Shown here piece after piece: positions 59,608-64,000 of a stretch of DNA of 64,000 nucleotides (position 1 is the first letter of the stretch; the number at the start of each line of letters is the position of its first letter). Under the pieces are notes generated by a model that saw only the letters and a program-made list of their open reading frames with translations, did no database searches and was not told the DNA's origin. Both the position numbers and the translations under genes were made by a program. Origin of the DNA: Galaxea fascicularis (lineage: Eukaryota > Cnidaria > Anthozoa > Scleractinia > Euphylliidae). Location of the stretch: NCBI GenBank assembly GCA_948470475.1, contig OX419339.1, forward strand, positions 21,416,282 through 21,480,281, written 5' to 3'.

Positions 59608-61201
59608 GAGGGGGGTGAATAGGGGTATGCAAATCCGCCGATCCGCTATAATTTGATAACCAAATCCGTCAATCCGTTAAAAAAAATTGTTAAATCCGAA
59701 TCCGTTCGCTACTTGTCACGTGAAAAGGTGAAAATTGCACCTTCAGTGGCTGTTGTCTGTAAGCTGCACAGTTTTTCAAAAACGTTCTGACACTTTTTAT
59801 AGGATCTTTAAGTGCTAATAACTAAAAGATCTACCTTTACGTTAGAAATCTGTTGTTGATCCTGACTTGTCGCCCAAAGCGAGTCCTGGCTCCTAACAGG
59901 AAAGTGGACCGTCTAAAAGCGCCAATGGTGAAAACAACAAAGCACTAGGAACCTCTAAAAGCGCCAATGGTGAAAACCACAAAGGAAAGGGTTAATGACC
60001 TCATTAACCGTCTTCACCAGTCTCACCAGGGCAAACACATTGATGACATGACTAAAAAATCTGAAAAATGGCTCTCACAAACTCCCAATCCTCCTAGAAC
60101 ACCAATTTTCTATACGCTTACAAAAATACACAAACCTAAACCGGTTGGTAGACCCATCATCTCAGGTTGTGACGGCCCTACTGAGAGAATATCCTCATTT
60201 GGGGATACATTGCTCAAGCCTATCGCACAGAAACAACAATCCTTTATTAAGGATACAACTGATTTTATCAACTTCATAGAGAAAACAAAGATAGGCCAAG
60301 ACACAATTTTAGTGTCAATGGACGTCTCTAGCTTGTACACCAATATACCACAAGATGAGGGAACAGAAACAGTATGCAAGGCATACGAAACGTTCCACAA
60401 CTACAACCCACCGGTCCCAAAAGAGATCACTTTCCTCGACACAGTGGTGTTCAAAGGGGAAAGATTCGAAAACGAATCCATCCTGGACATAAAAACTCAC
60501 CACAAGCCGACTGAAACCTTTCAATATACACACTTCAAGTCATGCCATCCCCCAGGCGTAAAAAGTGTTTCATTAAAGGCGAAGCAATGAGATTGCATAG
60601 GACTAACTCTTCGAAAACAACATTTGAAGAGAGCCTTGTGAAATTTAAACAACGCCTGAGAGCACGCGGCTATCCAAAAACAATCATAGAAAGGTCTCTG
60701 TCAGGGGTCAACTTTGCCTATAGACAATCGGCTCTAACACAAAACAAAAAAACTAACGCGAGGGTTCTGCCTTTTGTGACTACGTACCACCCAGCAGTTA
60801 ACAGTCTTAAACAGACAATGATGGAATACTGGGGTCTTATACAAAATCAGCCATTGTTAAAGACAATTTATTTGAAACCTCCGGTAATATTATACAGAAG
60901 AGGTAAATCTCTTAAAGACATGCTTGTAAGGGCAAAAATATAATCTAAGGCTCTAATGCGAGGCGACCACAGACACCGCATGAGGAGTCCGTGCAGGCCT
61001 GTCACTCATTTCCTCTCACTCAGATCCACGATCCGAACCTCCTCACAAGCAAAATCCAAAATCCGGACCCAAAAAATCGATGAAACCGCAAACCGCTGCA
61101 ATTTCAGGATCCGCAAATCCGTTACAATTTCGCTCTGAATCCGAAATCCGGGCAAAATAATTTTCAGAATCCGCCGATCCGTTAGCCTATTCACCCCCCT
61201 C
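59608..61201. mobile_element. GAGGG-ended element with 6-bp target duplication and AATCCG repeats (copy C)
   Basis: The ends GAGGGGGGTGAATAGG are perfect inverted copies (59608-59623 and 61186-61201). TTTGAA is duplicated directly outside (59602-59607 and 61202-61207). Both subterminal regions (59630-59710 and about 61020-61185) are rich in AATCCG or GATCCG, about ten AATCCG in total. The middle holds a Penelope-like remnant (59967-60943). No DNA transposase is seen. Confidence 0.88.
59967..60943 (+). pseudogene. Penelope-like reverse transcriptase remnant with catalytic deletion and frameshift
   Basis: The first frame (59967-60590) has FYTLTKIHKPKPVGRPIISG and VSMDVSSLYTNIPQDEG, the N-terminal reverse transcriptase blocks. 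It then jumps from TFHNYNPP straight to EITFLDTVV, so the palm block with the catalytic YADD-type motif is absent. A frameshift near 60560-60590 leads into the second frame (60542-60943) with GYPKTIIERSLSGVNFA and the thumb/C-terminal PFVTTYHPAV...LKDMLVRAKI. The GIY-YIG domain is missing. It lies inside element C. Confidence 0.88.
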
Positions 61202-61399
61202 TTTGAATGATCCCACTGTCACTAAGGTTTTCAATCAAAACGCAATAAAGTTATTATATCTGAGTAGATAGATAGATAGTTTACTCACCTTAAAAACTTG
61301 CAGCCAAGGGCTGAATTGCGATAAGGTTTACAAATGTAAAATTTACAACTGTGCTAAATTACAACTAATTAAAGTGCAGCAAATGAATCCTATTATTTG

Positions 61400-61543
61400 C
61401 CAAGAGCAAGAACAAATTATGGTTTCTTTAATATTCGGTTTCAAGGACCAAAAGTGTGGAATTCATTTGGGAAAGATATGAAATCACGTTCCTTAAAAAA
61501 ATTTAAAGAAATTGTTAAAGACGATATGCTAAGCAAATATTAA
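61400..61543 (+). pseudogene. LINE open frame C-terminal tail
   Basis: The plus strand reads PRARTNYGFFNIRFQGPKVW followed by NSFGKDMKSRSLKKFKE and a stop at 61541-61543. This is the typical end of LINE reverse transcriptase proteins (NYG...IRFQGP.IWNSL). About 400 bases of possible 3' UTR follow. Confidence 0.75.
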
Positions 61544-61959
61544 ATCCTGATTTTTGCTCTCGTCATGTAATTTGAAGATTATCTTTTTTTGTTCTAAGCT
61601 TCGCCATACTGTTTTCATTACCATACATATATATTTTTTCTTTTTCAATGTGATAATGTGCCTTCTAACTTCATGATTTATTTGCTGCATAAAGGACTAA
61701 GTTTAGGTTATGGTTTTGGATAGGTTAGATAGATAGTTTAGGCAGCTGATTGCATTGTACACTGTAGTTGTGTTTTGTTGTGTGTTTCTTGTCTGTCCGA
61801 CCTGCCTTTCAAATTAACTTTTTTTTTTACCATGGCTTCCTACCATCGTTAGCTTTCATAGTTATTAAGGAAGTTATTACTTTTTCTGGGCATGAAATTT
61901 CATTTCCTTTATTGTAATTTGTTCTCTAGGGAAAAAGGGTAACAAAGTTGTTGTTGGGC

Positions 61960-62920
61960 TTTACAACTAAGTAAAAACGAGATGATACAACATAATTTAC
62001 CATTTAAAAACTTATAGAATCACAAATTCAAGCGTTAAGGTCCTATATACAATAAGAAACAAAATTATATCTAGATCTCAACTGCTGTAAACATCACTTA
62101 AGGGAAAACCATTCTTGCATCTTTCAGTTTTACACTTCGGGCGAATAAATGTTCTTTGTCCTCTCAGATAGTGGCTTAGTTGGTATTTACTTCAGTGGAA
62201 GTAGTTTGTGAAGACTGTGCGATTGGTTTGCACATATTTCATCGAACAACTTTGCCGCAATTGCTTCTCTTCTATCATACAGTGGTAAACGTTCCAGACA
62301 GCTCTAGAGCCTTAGCATACGATAGCTCGGGATAAATAACAGGGTCGTAACGAGGTATATGGGATCAGGGATCAAAGGCCAAAAAAAAGGGTGGGATCCG
62401 GGATGACAGCCCCGGGATCTGGGATCACAACGCCTGGGATCGGGATCAGCGGTGTTTTTCATTGGATAAAGGATCAGGGATCAAAATTCTCATCACTTTT
62501 GGAATCAGGGATCAAAACTTTGGGTAAAATTACGGGATCAGCGATAAAAAAAATATACCTCGTTACGACCCTGAAATAATCTTCATAGCGCGTTTTTGAG
62601 ATCTTTCTAGGTCTTTGCTTTATAACTTGGTAAGGCGCGATGAAAGACTGGGCACCCGTACTCCAGAATAGAGCGAATGCATGTAATGTAAAATAGAAGA
62701 AGCTCTCTTGTGACAAAATGTGATTTCTTAAGCCGTCTTAGAAAATATAATCTTGTTGAGACTTTTCTTACTAGTTCTGACACACGGACATTCCATTTTA
62801 AATCACTGCTTATATTGAGTCCAAATAATTTCACACTGTTCACAGTCTCGAGGGTCTGACGGTTAACCCAGATAGGGTCAAATTCTGGCTCGTTTTTTGC
62901 AAAACTAATCCTGAGCTCTT
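61960..62920 (-). pseudogene. LINE reverse transcriptase fragment interrupted by element B
   Basis: On the minus strand, 62843-62607 reads VKLFGLNISSDLKWNVRVSE, FLRRLKKS and SILEYGCPVFHRALP, then ERSQKRAMKII up to 62580. Beyond the inserted element it resumes with YPELSYAKALELSG, DRREAIAAKLFDEI and LHKLLPLK. These are ordered C-terminal LINE blocks. It has lost its N-terminal part and contains later stops. Confidence 0.85.
62340..62573. mobile_element. CAGGG-ended element with 6-bp target duplication and GGGATC repeats (copy B)
   Basis: The ends are perfect 21-base inverted copies beginning CAGGGTCGTAACGAGGTATA. AAATAA is duplicated directly outside (62334-62339 and 62574-62579). The 234-bp interior is mostly GGGATC or GGGATCA units in one orientation. 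It interrupts the open frame of a minus-strand LINE. Confidence 0.93.
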
Positions 62921-63267
62921 TGCATTTTCTCTCTTTCGAAAACCGTCGGTATGTCAGTAATTTTCTTCAAGTTATGAAGTTAAGGGAATTGGCTTCCCGC
63001 TATACGATACATATACATACGCACATTAACTTTAATTATCCTCGAATTTGAGAGTAGCTTGTCTTCAAGAGCTACTTAATACATAAATCTAAAACTAAGA
63101 CTCAACAATCAGAAAACGGGGAATGCTATATATAAAGTAAAAATACATATGAAATCTATTGTAGGCCAAGAACCCCACTGCGGGCCACCCCCACATACAC
63201 GTTCTTGCGAAAAAGTTGTGGACAACTTCCAAAAATACACTGAATGTTTCAAAAACTACCTTTTTTA

Positions 63268-63480
63268 CAGTGCGACGCGCCTTATCGTGGCCACCCAACA
63301 AACATTTTTACAAGTTAGCCAATCAGTGTATGCGAATTGGATTGACAGACACGCCTCCATTTGGTTGTTGTGTTGAAGCTTTCTACGGAGGCGTGTCTGT
63401 GAATCAAATTCGCGTAACTTGATCATTGGCTAACTTGTAAAAATGTTTGTTGGGTGGCCACGGTAAGGCGCGTCGCACTG
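63268..63480. mobile_element. TA-flanked palindromic MITE (Tc1/mariner-like)
   Basis: The ends CAGTGCGACGCGCCTTATCG and its inverted copy match with one difference, and the arms extend about 60 bases through CCACCCAACAAACATTTTTA. TA stands outside both ends (63266-63267 and 63481-63482). CAGTG ends with TA targets are usual for Tc1/mariner MITEs. A second internal inverted pair (ACACGCCTCC / GGAGGCGTGT) surrounds the centre. Confidence 0.92.
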
Positions 63481-63482
63481 TA

Positions 63483-64000
63483 ATAGACTTAGTTTTAGAT
63501 ATAAATTAGCAATATGGACTTCATTTTCTTATCGTCTTATCTGCATACCTTCTTACCAATTTTCTTGTTGCAAGCGCTTATTATTCTCGTTAATTTATTT
63601 GTAACTTTTGACACGTCTTTTTATTAAATGAATAAAGTCATGTTATTACATCTAATTAACAATCAATGTTCATCTAAGGGTTCAAGTGTTAACCCTTGTT
63701 ATTCCTGCAACGGCCGCTACAGTACAAGACGTTACTATAATCAAGGACAAAAGTAGTTGTGACAGTCCCCGAAAGAAACCTTTTTCGTTAAACGCGCGTG
63801 TTTTCCGATCTCCAAAATTTCACATTTCGACCCCCTCTCCCATTTTCATTGTTGTAATGACGTGACAGTGTCCACGGAACGTATTTCAACATAGAAAAAA
63901 GGGGAGAGGGGAGGATTGACTATCGACAAAAAATGACTGTTCTGACTACACTATCACGAGACATTCAATGTGAAATAGTTTATTGAGGAATGGTCAGTCA
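63483..64000. other. Sequence without recognised features
   Basis: No exon, RNA gene or repeat with definable ends was seen. Confidence 0.4.

Noticed and set aside
1..64000. CRISPR array, operon or bacterial mobile element
   Set aside because: The repeats present are microsatellites, minisatellites and eukaryotic transposons. There are no regular spacers, and the genes are split by spliceosomal introns.

Overview
This is animal nuclear DNA, most likely from an anthozoan cnidarian such as a stony coral or sea anemone. The placement is inference. It rests on AT-rich, intron-rich genes with canonical GT-AG introns, a radial spoke (motile cilium) gene, and a dense load of LINE, Penelope-like, SINE and short inverted-repeat elements. 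There is no bacterial-style gene packing, operon or CRISPR array.

Four host genes can be read. (1) NBN/nibrin, + strand, 3189-19575, about 18 coding exons. I joined them by reading phase, and they give about 720 residues with FHA, BRCT-like, MRE11-binding and ATM-binding parts in the expected order. (2) A TOX-family HMG-box gene, + strand, 24525-39150, 9 coding exons, about 1023 residues. (3) A single-exon short-chain dehydrogenase/reductase, - strand, 43427-44257. (4) A radial spoke head gene of the RSPH4A/RSPH6A type, + strand, 44283-57165, 14 coding exons, 514 residues. Genes 3 and 4 are head to head and may share a promoter. No shared pathway links the four genes.

Layout: 1-2300 is a decayed minus-strand LINE split by a TA-flanked inverted-repeat element. 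3189-19575 is NBN, whose introns hold a Penelope-like fragment, a TTAA-flanked element, a tRNA-type SINE, a foldback and a repeat-filled inverted-repeat element. 19576-24524 is intergenic, with a GGCCGG-ended element and LINE pieces. 24525-39150 is TOX, with a tandem duplication and several repeats in its introns. 39151-43426 is intergenic with two clear TIR elements. 44283-57165 is the radial spoke gene, carrying a LINE with an open reverse transcriptase and several MITEs. 57166-64000 has no host gene that I can see, only repeats, Penelope and LINE remnants and three TIR elements.

The most interesting part is the collection of non-autonomous DNA elements whose ends I could fix to the base. 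Three (40900-41297, 59608-61201, 62340-62573) share a layout: ends beginning CAGGG or GAGGG, a perfect 6-bp target duplication, and an interior seeded with a short repeated motif that differs between them. Two elements sit inside LINE coding sequence, and removing the element plus one target copy restores the reading frame. One foldback has a paralogous empty site about 0.5 kb away.
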